Source: a virus
Virus record (IMG/VR): IMGVR_UViG_3300022911_000007
Location: 1-46,626 of that record
Strand: one strand, 5' to 3'
Length of the DNA stretch: 46,626 nt
Shown: in pieces, positions 34,078-40,668 of the stretch
Layout of the letters: each line of letters starts with the position of its first letter
How positions within the stretch are numbered: position 1 is the first letter of the stretch
Made by a program: the position numbers and the translations under genes
Notes under the pieces: generated by a model
Database searches by the model: none
The model's input: only the letters and a program-made list of their open reading frames with translations
What the model was told of the DNA's origin: nothing

Positions 34078-34542
34078 TCAGGCAGTCGTGACGGTGTACG
34101 TCACCGAGTTCGACTCGGTGGCGAACGCCACGTTGCGAACCGTGACCTCACTGGCGCCGTCGACGATCGGTGTCCCCGTGACGGTGAGCTCGCTGGCCGA
34201 CACGTACACGGTCGGCAACGGCGCCTGGTCCGCCTCGACGACGGCATCAGGGGCGAAGTTGTGACCGTGGACATGGATCGTCACCTCGACACCGACCACC
34301 GACGTGTCCGGCACCAGGCTGTCGATGTGCGGATCGAGTGTCGGCTCACTGCCATCAGGTTCGGCGTCGGACGGATGCGGCTGGAAATCCGCCCAATCCT
34401 TGTACAGCGGCAGGATCGACGGCATCGGGCCCGGGCCGACCAGCCCGTCCTCACCGGCCACCATCACCTCGACACGACCCGACGTCGGGTTGGCCAACAC
34501 CGGATGATCCTCGGAACGCTTCGACTTGCTCTTGGTGCTCAT
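34078..34542 (-). CDS. IPT/Ig-like domain protein, possible head decoration
   Basis: The 154-residue protein starts at ATG 34542, chosen over an upstream start whose 19 extra residues look like leader sequence. After a basic start and a linker, residues 75-154 form an IPT/TIG-like Ig fold: PHIDSLVPDTSVVGVEVTIH, then GHNFAPDAVV and VRNVAFATESNSVTYTV. Such Ig-like domains occur on phage heads, tails and fibres and are thought to bind weakly to cell-surface sugars. Its place before terminase suggests a minor head protein. No RBS is obvious. Confidence 0.6.
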   Translation of the reverse strand: MSTKSKSKRSEDHPVLANPTSGRVEVMVAGEDGLVGPGPMPSILPLYKDWADFQPHPSDAEPDGSEPTLDPHIDSLVPDTSVVGVEVTIHVHGHNFAPDAVVEADQAPLPTVYVSASELTVTGTPIVDGASEVTVRNVAFATESNSVTYTVTTA

Positions 34543-34564
34543 GGCGAAATCATGCCATGGAGGG

Positions 34565-34831
34565 TCAATCGTCGGACGGATACGACAACGGGATCCCACA
34601 ATCGCTGCGCGCGATCAACTCCAACTTGGCCAGCTCGAGCAACCCGATCACCATCGACACCGGCATCTCATCAGTGCGGTTGTACGTCTTCCAGTTCAAC
34701 TGACCCTCCGGGGTCATCCAACTGAGGATCGTCACGAACTGCACCATCGCCGCACCCTCAGGGACCAACGATGCGATGAACGCCTGATCGACCGCATCCA
34801 ACGGTTCCGTCTCGTGGTCGTGATCGCTCAC
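34565..34831 (-). CDS. Hypothetical protein
   Basis: The 88-residue, helix-rich protein (LDAVDQAFIASLVPEGAAMV, VSMVIGLLELAKLELIARSD) overlaps the gene before it by 4 bases. It could take the place of a small terminase, since it lies near the large terminase and none other is obvious. There is no helix-turn-helix that I can point to, so this is speculation. Confidence 0.55.
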   Translation of the reverse strand: MSDHDHETEPLDAVDQAFIASLVPEGAAMVQFVTILSWMTPEGQLNWKTYNRTDEMPVSMVIGLLELAKLELIARSDCGIPLSYPSDD

Positions 34832-35025
34832 GCCGACCCCTGCGACGGATGCCGAAGGAACGACTCGAGCTCACAGATCGCATCCGGGCCGAGATCCCCA
34901 CAATCGATCAGGACGAACGATGGCGAACGGGCGGGGACACCGATGGCGGCCGGCGCACCCCGCCCGCCCGGTAGCGCAACGAGACCCGGCTTCGGAATCA
35001 GCATCGGGGCATCGCTGTAGGCCAT
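34828..35025 (-). CDS. Small hypothetical protein, first gene of the late block
   Basis: A 65-residue protein rich in Gly, Pro and Ala (LIPKPGLVALPGGRGAPAAI) followed by a short helix. It is the first gene read leftward. No ribosome binding site precedes the ATG, but a TATCAT box lies 5 bases upstream, so the message may be leaderless. I recognise no family. Confidence 0.5.
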   Translation of the reverse strand: MAYSDAPMLIPKPGLVALPGGRGAPAAIGVPARSPSFVLIDCGDLGPDAICELESFLRHPSQGSA

Positions 35026-35030
35026 CCCAC

Positions 35031-35036
35031 ATGATA
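35031..35036 (-). promoter_or_regulatory. Possible -10 box for the late (minus-strand) block
   Basis: TATCAT on the minus strand differs from TATAAT at one base and sits 5 bases before the first late ATG, so transcription would start at or near the ATG. Leaderless messages are common in actinobacteria. No -35 element is seen, so the call is weak. Confidence 0.3.
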
Positions 35037-35071
35037 CTTCACCTGGTTCGTCGAGGCCGAGATGGTTCGCC

Positions 35072-35077
35072 TAGAAT
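35072..35077 (+). promoter_or_regulatory. Possible -10 box for the structured leader
   Basis: TAGAAT on the plus strand differs from TATAAT at one base. A start 6-7 bases downstream would place the long hairpin at 35081-35132 at the very 5' end of the RNA. No convincing -35 is present. Confidence 0.3.
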
Positions 35078-35080
35078 GGC

Positions 35081-35189
35081 AGACGGCGCCCCTTGTGGCC
35101 CGATGTGTTCAGCATCGGAAGGAGCGCCGTCTCAGAATCCGCTCTCTCATCGTAGAGGGCGCAACCCACCAGGAGCGAACCCGATGAGA
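35081..35189 (+). ncRNA. Structured 5' leader with start-codon sequestering helix
   Basis: Two elements are read directly. First, a long hairpin: AGACGGCGC (35081-35089) pairs with GCGCCGTCT (35124-35132), CCTT (35091-35094) with AAGG (35119-35122), and CCGATG (35100-35105) with CATCGG (35113-35118). This gives about 19 base pairs with one mismatch, a 5-base bulge and a 7-base loop. Second, TCTCATCG (35145-35152) pairs perfectly with CGATGAGA (35182-35189). That covers the ATG of the downstream gene, with the AGGAG site in the loop. Together they look like a cis-acting translational switch. No known riboswitch class is recognised; a packaging signal is an alternative. Confidence 0.5.
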
Positions 35190-35477
35190 ACCCACGGTCG
35201 CAGACCCAAAGATTCGGCCCGAGATCGCTGGCAATGCGCCAGCTGCCTCAAGGTCAAGTCCGGCCGATCCGTCCACATCAACGGCATCGACTACTGCCGT
35301 CCCTGCTCAACCACGATCACACCCGTGACCCCCACCGCGCGCCAAACTGGACTCCATGGCATCTGCGCAACATGCGGCATCACCGTCGACGGCACCGGCG
35401 TGAAATCCAAGCTCGGCAAAACCGTCCACGGCGGAGGCTGCCCACGCAAAGCCCGCTCCCGAGGCCGACCCAGGTAA
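35184..35477 (+). CDS. Zinc-ribbon protein
   Basis: This 97-residue basic protein starts at ATG 35184, preceded by AGGAG at 35171-35175. One cluster is CASCLKVKSGRSVHINGIDYC-type spacing with CRPC (two CxxC pairs about 20 apart). A second is CATCGITVDG with a further Cys near the C-terminus (GGGCPRK). That makes two likely zinc sites and a basic tail, consistent with nucleic-acid binding. No HNH motif is seen. It stands alone on the plus strand between the late block and the ORF-poor region, behind a structured leader. Confidence 0.65.
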   Translation: MRTHGRRPKDSARDRWQCASCLKVKSGRSVHINGIDYCRPCSTTITPVTPTARQTGLHGICATCGITVDGTGVKSKLGKTVHGGGCPRKARSRGRPR

Positions 35478-35641
35478 CACCTCGAGGCCCAGGAGCACCG
35501 CAGAGACAAGCGCCGCCGCTCCGGTGGACACCAACAGCCACCGACGCCGAGTGAATCCAGCAACCAGCCCTTGCCGCAGGCCCCGAGGATTTCTGATTGC
35601 ACGACACTCGAAAAAAGCGCCCCGCACCTAAGGGCCTGCCC

Positions 35642-35839
35642 ATGTCCAAACTCAGCACCAACGAGCTCGGCTCACGCACCTCAGTTCGGTTCGGAGAGAG
35701 TGTGAGCGAACCACACACGCAGCAGGTACGCACTACTGTTGACCAGGGAGTATGTGAACCATCCGTGCTCCACCAAGGACGCCAGGACGGTTATATATGG
35801 AGCCCCGGTCCTGGCACATCCCCCCCGCATCCCTGCTGA
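35642..35839 (+). CDS. Doubtful small ORF
   Basis: A 65-residue reading frame with AAGGG 9 bases before the ATG. The first 35 residues (MSKLSTNELGSRTSVRFGES and on) look protein-like, but the end is a Pro/Gly/Ser-rich stretch typical of non-coding GC-rich DNA. It overlaps an 8-bp inverted repeat (35781-35788 with 35808-35815). It may be a short peptide gene or nothing. Confidence 0.25.
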   Translation: MSKLSTNELGSRTSVRFGESVSEPHTQQVRTTVDQGVCEPSVLHQGRQDGYIWSPGPGTSPPHPC

Positions 35840-35995
35840 ACCCCGCAGGTCTGCGCCGGGGAAGCCAGGAGGGCTGCCCCGGTGGTCTGGCCCCGACGCC
35901 AGGATCTCCCACCGGGTCCGGTCCCCTCATCTCACTGCCATCGCTAGCGAGAAGGCCCGAGTCCCTCCCCCATCGAACCTCGGTGCTGCCAGACT

Positions 35996-36087
35996 GACGG
36001 TCGAATCTCCCCGATCCAAGAGCCAGGCGGTTCGGTACTGCTGGCCTGGTGTTGCTCCCTCCACCCTGCAGGTGAGCGGTCGACCGT
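35996..36087. repeat. Long-range 8-bp inverted repeat with inner hairpin
   Basis: ACGGTCGA (35996-36003) and TCGACCGT (36080-36087) are exact reverse complements enclosing 76 bases. Inside, CCAGGC (36023-36028) pairs with GCCTGG (36044-36049). The nesting suggests an RNA domain rather than a protein binding site. Confidence 0.45.
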
Positions 36088-36153
36088 GGGACTGTGGCTC
36101 CCTGCCCTGCCGACCGCACCGCTGCGGCAGCCGGGTGGTGACGGTCGTGCGAA

Positions 36154-36211
36154 CACACCACGGGTGCCGGGCTGACCGACCGCCTGCGGCGAGGGTCGCA
36201 CGCGTGGTGTG
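36154..36211. repeat. 9-bp inverted repeat, long hairpin
   Basis: CACACCACG (36154-36162) and CGTGGTGTG (36203-36211) are exact reverse complements around 40 bases. The inner part contains further short stems (GACC with GGTC). It is part of the structured region between the two gene blocks. Confidence 0.5.
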
Positions 36212-36634
36212 CCGGCGTCGGTGGGGCGAACCCACGACCCGCCTGCCGGACGCCTGCGTGTGCAGGTATCCATCCCCATGTTCACCGCACTGATCTTGCG
36301 GGGGTTGGTGGTGCCCGGCTTCGTTGGGTGGCTCCCGCCACGAACTGGTGGCGTGCAGGTCTACCCCGTTCAAGATCAAGATGCGCCTGGCGGCGGGCGT
36401 CCACCTGGCGGTGAGCACCTCCTCTCCCTGCGTCGGGTCGGAGCACGGGTCCCCGGTCACAATTGACAGCGTGGGGAATCGGGACGGCCCAAGGACATCC
36501 GTTCGGTGGTCGCTTGGCGGAGTGTGGGTGTTCGGTGGCACGGCGTTGGGCTCGCGCGCACGGATGCCCAAAGGACCGGCCCGACCTCCCGAGCTGTCGG
36601 TTCCCTGGTTTTATCCCCCCCACAGTGACCGCCG

Positions 36635-36656
36635 CCTTGTACCACATGGGTCAAGG
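36635..36656. repeat. Bulged hairpin
   Basis: CCTTG, bulged T, ACC, loop ACATG, GGT, CAAGG gives 8 base pairs with one bulge. It is compact enough to fold by itself. Confidence 0.4.
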
Positions 36657-36692
36657 GGCGAAACAATCTGGCACCCAGACGCCTGACACCCT

Positions 36693-36714
36693 GCCCACCC
36701 CGCTCTCAGTGGGC
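36693..36714. repeat. Hairpin related to that at 36849
   Basis: GCCCAC and GTGGGC flank a 10-base loop that contains CCCGCTCTC. The loop and 3' arm resemble the 3' arm of the hairpin at 36849-36879 (CCCCGCTCTC, then GT, then GGGC), so the two may be diverged copies about 165 bases apart. Confidence 0.4.
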
Positions 36715-36848
36715 GAGTCACGCAGCGGGTGGTCGGCTATCCCTGTGCTCGAGTCGCGCGCAGCGGGGCGGACAGTGTGACATGCGTGTCTCGATGAGGC
36801 AGCCAGATTCTTTCGGACCTGCCAATGGGGAACCCCAAGGCGCTGCAT

Positions 36849-36879
36849 CCGACAGAGAGCAAACCCCGCTCTCTGTCGG
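36849..36879. terminator. Perfect 12-bp hairpin
   Basis: CCGACAGAGAGC and GCTCTCTGTCGG pair completely around AAACCCC. There is no T-tract on either side. It may end a transcript from the left, protect an RNA end, or be a domain of a larger RNA. Confidence 0.55.
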
Positions 36880-36914
36880 GCACCGCCTATCCCCATCCCG
36901 GCACCCCTTGACCT

Positions 36915-36980
36915 ACGGGGGCAACCGATGCCTGGACATGGCGGACGGAAGGGCTGTCCGCCATCTCCCGGCGCCCCCGT
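36915..36980 (+). ncRNA. Nested double stem upstream of the early block
   Basis: An outer helix ACGGGGGC (36915-36922) with GCCCCCGT (36973-36980) encloses an inner 9-bp hairpin ATGGCGGAC (36938-36946) with GTCCGCCAT (36956-36964). All 17 pairs are Watson-Crick. It ends 67 bases before the first early gene. If transcribed with it, this would be a leader element that could control the early block. No known class is recognised. Confidence 0.5.
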
Positions 36981-37047
36981 TCATGCGGTTCATGGGGCGG
37001 TAACTGTGGGTGAGAGTCGCCCCGGTCCGAGTAAGGGATGGTCGGTT

Positions 37048-37785
37048 ATGAGCAAGCAAGAAGCAACTCCGGTTCGGAAGGTAGCGCAGCGTGTGCTGGT
37101 CTGCGGATCCCGCACCTTCGGAGATGTGCGGCTGGTGGAGTCGGAGGTGTTGTCCTTGGTGGAACGTGGCATCGTTTCACCGAACGCGACCATCGTGCAT
37201 GGTGGTGCGAAGGGCGCTGACACGTGTGCCGGGATGGTGGGGTTTGTGCTCGGCTTCGAGGTCGAGGTGCACCCGGCCGATTGGTCCGGCAAGGGTAAGA
37301 GCGCTGGTTACATCAGGAACCAGGAGATGTTGGAGTCCGGCCTCGACTACTGCATCGCGTTCATTGACAAGCCGCTTGCGGAGAGTCGAGGCACTGCCGA
37401 CATGGTTCGGAGGTGCACTGCGCATGGTGTCCCAGGTGTGATCGTGCATGCTCGGAAGCCGAAGTCCGAGGCGCGCCGGTCAGCTCCCGAGGCGAGGGTG
37501 GTGTCCAAGAAGGATGCGCACGATGTGTACATCGGTCGGCCGTCGAAGTGGGGGAACCCGTTTCACATCGGAGTCGACGGCACTCGGGACGAGGTGATTG
37601 CCAAGTTCGAGTCGTATCTGCTGGCACGCCCTGACCTGATCGCTGATGCGCAGGTCGAGTTGAAGGGCAAGAGGCTCGGCTGCTACTGCGCTCCGCATCG
37701 GTGCCACGGGGACGTGCTCGCCTTCATTGCCAACGGCGGAACCCTCGTCCCTGCCTACACCTACAACGAGGAGGTTGCAGTCTGA
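37048..37785 (+). CDS. SLOG (DUF2493/YspA-like) - DUF4326 fusion protein
   Basis: The 245-residue protein joins two domains. Residues 13-135 form a SLOG Rossmann-like fold: VLVCGSRTF, then VHGGAKGADT (50-59), VEVHPADWSGKGKSAGYIRN and ESRGTADMVRRC. Residues 148-232 match DUF4326: VVSKKDAHDVYIGRPSKWGN, then GTRDEVIAKFESYLL and LGCYCAPHRCHGDVLA. SLOG proteins bind nucleotides or nucleotide-derived signals, and the family is linked to conflict systems. DUF4326 has no proven activity that I know of. AAGGGA lies about 9 bases before the ATG. It is the first gene of the early block, behind the structured region, so it may be made early in infection. An anti-defence or nucleotide-modifying role is inference. 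Confidence 0.8.
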   Translation: MSKQEATPVRKVAQRVLVCGSRTFGDVRLVESEVLSLVERGIVSPNATIVHGGAKGADTCAGMVGFVLGFEVEVHPADWSGKGKSAGYIRNQEMLESGLDYCIAFIDKPLAESRGTADMVRRCTAHGVPGVIVHARKPKSEARRSAPEARVVSKKDAHDVYIGRPSKWGNPFHIGVDGTRDEVIAKFESYLLARPDLIADAQVELKGKRLGCYCAPHRCHGDVLAFIANGGTLVPAYTYNEEVAV

Positions 37786-38159
37786 TGCTGTCGATCTGGA
37801 CGCTGCAGAAGTTGAGGCACGGGCGTTGCCTCCAGCTGGACGATGCCCTGTTCTATCTCCAGGTTGCCGAGGACAACGGCTACCACTACAGCGAGGACGG
37901 TCGAGGTGAGATCCGGTACTCGCAGGCGCAAGCAGCTCGTGCCCGGCGTTCGATCCGACGCATCGACGCTGCGATCGAACGGCGTTCTCGCCCGGTCGAC
38001 GAGGCCAGGTATCAGGTGCGTCCGAATCGCACCGACTACCACCCGCAGCGGTACCCGTGGATGGTGGTCGACCTTGCCGATGGTGCATGCGAGTACTTCC
38101 ACTCGCATCTTCGGGCGGCGGTCGAATGTGCTGCCGAGTTCAACGAGGTGTCGGCATGA
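37785..38159 (+). CDS. Hypothetical protein
   Basis: The 124-residue protein starts on the stop of the SLOG gene (TGATG). It is rich in Arg, Tyr and Gln and has no membrane segment. The N-terminus (LQKLRHGRCLQLDDALFYLQ) and C-terminus (YFHSHLRAAVECAAEFNEV) look helical around a basic middle. No family is recognised. Confidence 0.65.
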   Translation: MLSIWTLQKLRHGRCLQLDDALFYLQVAEDNGYHYSEDGRGEIRYSQAQAARARRSIRRIDAAIERRSRPVDEARYQVRPNRTDYHPQRYPWMVVDLADGACEYFHSHLRAAVECAAEFNEVSA

Positions 38160-38227
38160 GCGATTCGGAGATCGGGTTCGTCATCTTTCTTCTTCTCTTT
38201 TCCTTGGTTGTGGAGGTCCTGTCATGA
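38156..38227 (+). CDS. 23-residue membrane micropeptide
   Basis: The peptide MSDSEIGFVIFLLLFSLVVE plus three residues is almost entirely one membrane helix with a short acidic start. It has an ATGA overlap with the gene before it and another with the gene after it, which makes translation likely even though it is so short. The codons are T-rich compared with neighbours because of Phe and Leu. Possible roles include a membrane effector or a partner for a larger membrane protein; nothing specific is known. Confidence 0.6.
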   Translation: MSDSEIGFVIFLLLFSLVVEVLS

Positions 38228-38520
38228 AGCCACGTCATGTCAACGAAGTGCTCACCGATCCGGCTGTGTTGGCCGGTCTGTGTCCCGATGTCATCATCGA
38301 TCCCGAGTCGGTGGTGGAGAGGATGGTGTCTCACCTGAATCTCGATCCTGATGGCGACGAGCTGCCCGCACTGCCTGCCACCGTGCCGACCAAGCGCATC
38401 GTGTACGTCACGAAGTGGTTGCACGGCAGGCAGATCCAGATGCCTCGTCTCGTCATCGTCTCAAGCAATGCTCGGCGCAATCCCGCTGCCGATGTCTACC
38501 CGGAGGTAACACCGTCATGA
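38224..38520 (+). CDS. Hypothetical protein
   Basis: The 98-residue protein is coupled by 4-base overlaps on both sides. The first half is helical (VNEVLTDPAVLAGLC). The second half is basic with strands (TKRIVYVTKWLHGRQIQMPR, LVIVSSNARR), which could bind nucleic acid. No family is recognised. Confidence 0.6.
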   Translation: MKPRHVNEVLTDPAVLAGLCPDVIIDPESVVERMVSHLNLDPDGDELPALPATVPTKRIVYVTKWLHGRQIQMPRLVIVSSNARRNPAADVYPEVTPS

Positions 38521-39641
38521 CCACGTCCATCCCCACGTTCACCGTCCTGCATGACCCCAAGCAGCAGGCCGGGCACCGCTTCCTCGTCTTGAATGCCGAG
38601 GAGGACATCGTCTTGCGTTGCAGCACGCGCAAGGCGGCCGAGTTCGCAGCCTCGATCACGCTGCCCGACATCCAGTCCCAAACCAACAGCCCCACACAGG
38701 AGAACAGCATCATGTCCAGCACAACCGAGTCCACCTACACCGAGGGAGTCGATCCCGTCACCGAGTCGTTGCTCGCCGACCCCGCTGCTCACGCGCAACG
38801 GTTGATCGACGACGCAGCCGAGTCGAGCATGCTCCCCGAAGGTCTCCCCGATGAACTGGCCGCCGACTACCGGCTGCAGTGCGAGGTGATCGACACGATC
38901 GAGGCTCGCAAGATCCCGATGCAGGTGCCGATGTTCCTCAACGGTGTCGACGAGGACGGCCTGCCCACCGTGTTCGGCGAGGGTTGCATCGCAGCCTCGG
39001 CGAACGTGATGATCGGCAACGAGAAGGTCGCCGTCTCCAGCTTGGTGAACAAGCTCTCCGCTCAGGATCTCGTCAAGGCAGCATGCGCTCCGTTCGCATC
39101 CCACCTGCTCAAGAGGTTCAAGTTGGAGACCGGCACGGTCAAGGCGGCGAACACGTACATCAACATCCCCAAGGTGGAGACCACGATCGACGGTGACCGG
39201 GCCGAGGTGTGGCAGAACGCAGTGATCGGCCTGCACTACGACGGGTACGACGTGCCCGGTGTGTTGCTGTTCGTCGTCCGCCTGCACGAGAACTCGCCGA
39301 AGCGGGAGGAGGGGTACGAGGGGTTCATGGCTGTGCTCTACGATCCCGACACCTTCGCTGGTGACGGCGGTACCAAGGTGGCGGATTGGGGCTGGTCGGA
39401 TCCGTCCTGCTGGCAGCGGGGTGGGATCAGCATGTACCTCGATGCCGAGCAGATGGATCAGCGCCTGCGCATGTTCGGTCGCTACCTGCAGGCACGTCGC
39501 CTCACCCGCAGCTACGACAAGATCGCCCGTCTCGCAGTCGAGGCGGGTCGTCGTCAGCCCGAGCATGAGGAGGAGCAGGACTTCGTCGTCACTCGCACCC
39601 CGATGCGCAAGTCCAAGGCTGCGGCTGCCGATCCGTTCTGA
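38517..39641 (+). CDS. Hypothetical protein with two likely starts
   Basis: The full frame is 374 residues from an ATGA-overlap start. A second ATG at 38712 stands 9 bases after AGGAG within CCCACACAGGAGAAC and would give 309 residues. The first 50 residues look like a small folded segment (FTVLHDPKQQAGHRFLVLNA), so the long form is kept. The main body (about 100-340) is mixed alpha/beta (VSSLVNKLSAQDLVKAACAP, YINIPKVETTI, GYDVPGVLLFVVRLHEN) and ends in a basic tail. I recognise no family. It is the last gene before a strong terminator, so its transcript end is well defined. Confidence 0.65.
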   Translation: MTTSIPTFTVLHDPKQQAGHRFLVLNAEEDIVLRCSTRKAAEFAASITLPDIQSQTNSPTQENSIMSSTTESTYTEGVDPVTESLLADPAAHAQRLIDDAAESSMLPEGLPDELAADYRLQCEVIDTIEARKIPMQVPMFLNGVDEDGLPTVFGEGCIAASANVMIGNEKVAVSSLVNKLSAQDLVKAACAPFASHLLKRFKLETGTVKAANTYINIPKVETTIDGDRAEVWQNAVIGLHYDGYDVPGVLLFVVRLHENSPKREEGYEGFMAVLYDPDTFAGDGGTKVADWGWSDPSCWQRGGISMYLDAEQMDQRLRMFGRYLQARRLTRSYDKIARLAVEAGRRQPEHEEEQDFVVTRTPMRKSKAAAADPF

Positions 39642-39654
39642 TCGGTCGTGAGGA

Positions 39655-39693
39655 GGGAGGCCCGGTGCTTCGGCACCGGGCCTCCCCCTTTTT
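39655..39693 (+). terminator. Strong intrinsic terminator with TTCG loop
   Basis: GGGAGGCCCGGTGC and GCACCGGGCCTCCC form a perfect 14-bp stem closed by TTCG, followed by CC and TTTTT. It is the clearest terminator in the window and separates the first early transcript from the next. Confidence 0.95.
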
Positions 39694-39845
39694 GGCGCGC
39701 ATCTCTTGCTCACGTCCACCGATGATCGGACGGTGGCCCGACCCAAACACTGCTGCGCAACCGAGCGCAGCTGGCTCCGCCCTGCCGGACCTGCGCACCG
39801 TGGTGTGCGGTGTCCCTTCCTCCTGCTACCCCACTGCCAGGCTCG

Positions 39846-39882
39846 CAGCCGGCGGCGCATCCCTCGAGGTGCGCGCCGGCTG
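39846..39882 (+). promoter_or_regulatory. Hairpin in the leader between terminator and lipoprotein-like gene
   Basis: CAGCCGGC, bulged G, GCGCA, 10-base loop, TGCGC, GCCGGCTG gives 13 pairs. It lies in a 266-base gap (39694-39959) that otherwise shows only short GC stems and no clear promoter or gene. It could be a leader structure for the next transcript. Confidence 0.4.
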
Positions 39883-39959
39883 TGTGTCCGGGGATTGCGT
39901 CGTTCATCCCCCGGCCTATGGCCTGTTGCGCCAGTCCACTGAACAGAAAGAAATCCATC

Positions 39960-40214
39960 ATGTTGAAGCTCCTCGTTGTGGTGATGACACCTGTGCTGTC
40001 CACCTGTGTGCCGGCACCGGAAGTTGCATCAGTCCCGTCATCGCGCGTCCCGATCCCTGTGCATTGGGTGGTGGACGAGCTCGACCCTGCTCCGTTCGAT
40101 GCGCAGCATGGTGATCGTGTCGATGTCCAGTTGCGTGATCCGTATGCACGGTGCGCATGGATGGGCGGCACGTTGAACATCGTCAACCTCGTCTGCGAAG
40201 ACGTCGACTTCTGA
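39960..40214 (+). CDS. Lipoprotein-like small protein
   Basis: The 84-residue protein begins MLKLLVVVMTPVLSTCVPAP: a short basic start, a hydrophobic core and LSTC, which resembles a lipobox with the less usual Thr before Cys15. The mature part is polar with two more Cys. Phage lipoproteins can block superinfection or act in lysis; neither is shown here. AAAG about 7 bases upstream is a weak binding site. Confidence 0.55.
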   Translation: MLKLLVVVMTPVLSTCVPAPEVASVPSSRVPIPVHWVVDELDPAPFDAQHGDRVDVQLRDPYARCAWMGGTLNIVNLVCEDVDF

Positions 40215-40225
40215 AAGGCCAGCCC

Positions 40226-40612
40226 ATGAATCTGATCCCGACCAAGATCTCCGCCGTGTTCGGTGATCCCGAACGCCCGAACATGCAGACCACCATCTAC
40301 CGCGTCGATGTGCATGGTGTCGACACCTTCCCAGCGCGGATGGGTGTGACGATCACCAACCGCTTCGTCGTCCGTCATGCGAGCGGTTCCAACACCTTCC
40401 ACACCACGTTCGAGGACGCGGTGATGGCCGTGATGTCATCCCTCGGCCATCCGCTTGCCTCGCCGGTCACCTATTGCCCACATGGCATCGACACACACAG
40501 TCCGTGCGAGCTCTGCTACGAGGCCAGCAAGCTCGACATCGCCGACGCGATGCACAACGTGCGCACCGAGGTCAACGACACGATCGGCGACACCCCCGAC
40601 TGGACGAACTGA
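40226..40612 (+). CDS. Hypothetical protein with Cys/His motif
   Basis: The 128-residue protein starts at ATG 40226 after GAAAGGCC. The first 75 residues are strand-rich (ISAVFGDPERPNMQTTIYRV, MGVTITNRFVVRHASG). A later CPHGIDTHSPCELC segment (about 91-104) could bind zinc, followed by a helical tail. No family is recognised. Its stop overlaps an ATG of the next frame. Confidence 0.65.
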   Translation: MNLIPTKISAVFGDPERPNMQTTIYRVDVHGVDTFPARMGVTITNRFVVRHASGSNTFHTTFEDAVMAVMSSLGHPLASPVTYCPHGIDTHSPCELCYEASKLDIADAMHNVRTEVNDTIGDTPDWTN

Positions 40613-40668
40613 TGCGTCGTCTCGCCACATCCCGCATTGCCCACCCCACACAGGAGAACATCACCGTC

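Larger units (their letters stand above)
35840..37047. ncRNA. ORF-poor, helix-rich region; candidate large structured RNA locus
   Basis: No frame on either strand here has a convincing start, composition or neighbour overlap, in sharp contrast to the dense coding elsewhere. The region does hold many perfect inverted repeats. They are ACGGTCGA with TCGACCGT (35996-36003, 36080-36087), CACACCACG with CGTGGTGTG (36154-36162, 36203-36211) and TTGGGC with GCCCAA (near 36545 and 36566). A bulged hairpin lies at 36635-36656, with hairpins at 36693-36714 and 36849-36879 and a nested pair at 36915-36980. I see no tRNA. Large ornate RNAs are known from phages of aquatic actinobacteria, but membership of any class is not shown here. 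The strand is unknown. Confidence 0.45.

Noticed and set aside
35307-35627. A minus-strand frame with one hydrophobic segment
   Set aside because: It overlaps most of the zinc-ribbon gene, has a GTG start without a binding site, and its end is low complexity. It remains a weak possibility.
36462-36467. TTGACA as a -35 promoter element
   Set aside because: No -10-like hexamer lies 15-19 bases downstream.
35739-36571. Several 100-200 codon frames on both strands
   Set aside because: Composition (Arg, Pro, Gly, Ser, Cys) and lack of starts and overlaps mark them as chance frames in structured GC-rich DNA.
35840-37047. tRNA genes
   Set aside because: I checked T-loop-like strings (for example near 36030 and 36225) on both strands; stems fail at key pairs and no acceptor stem fits.
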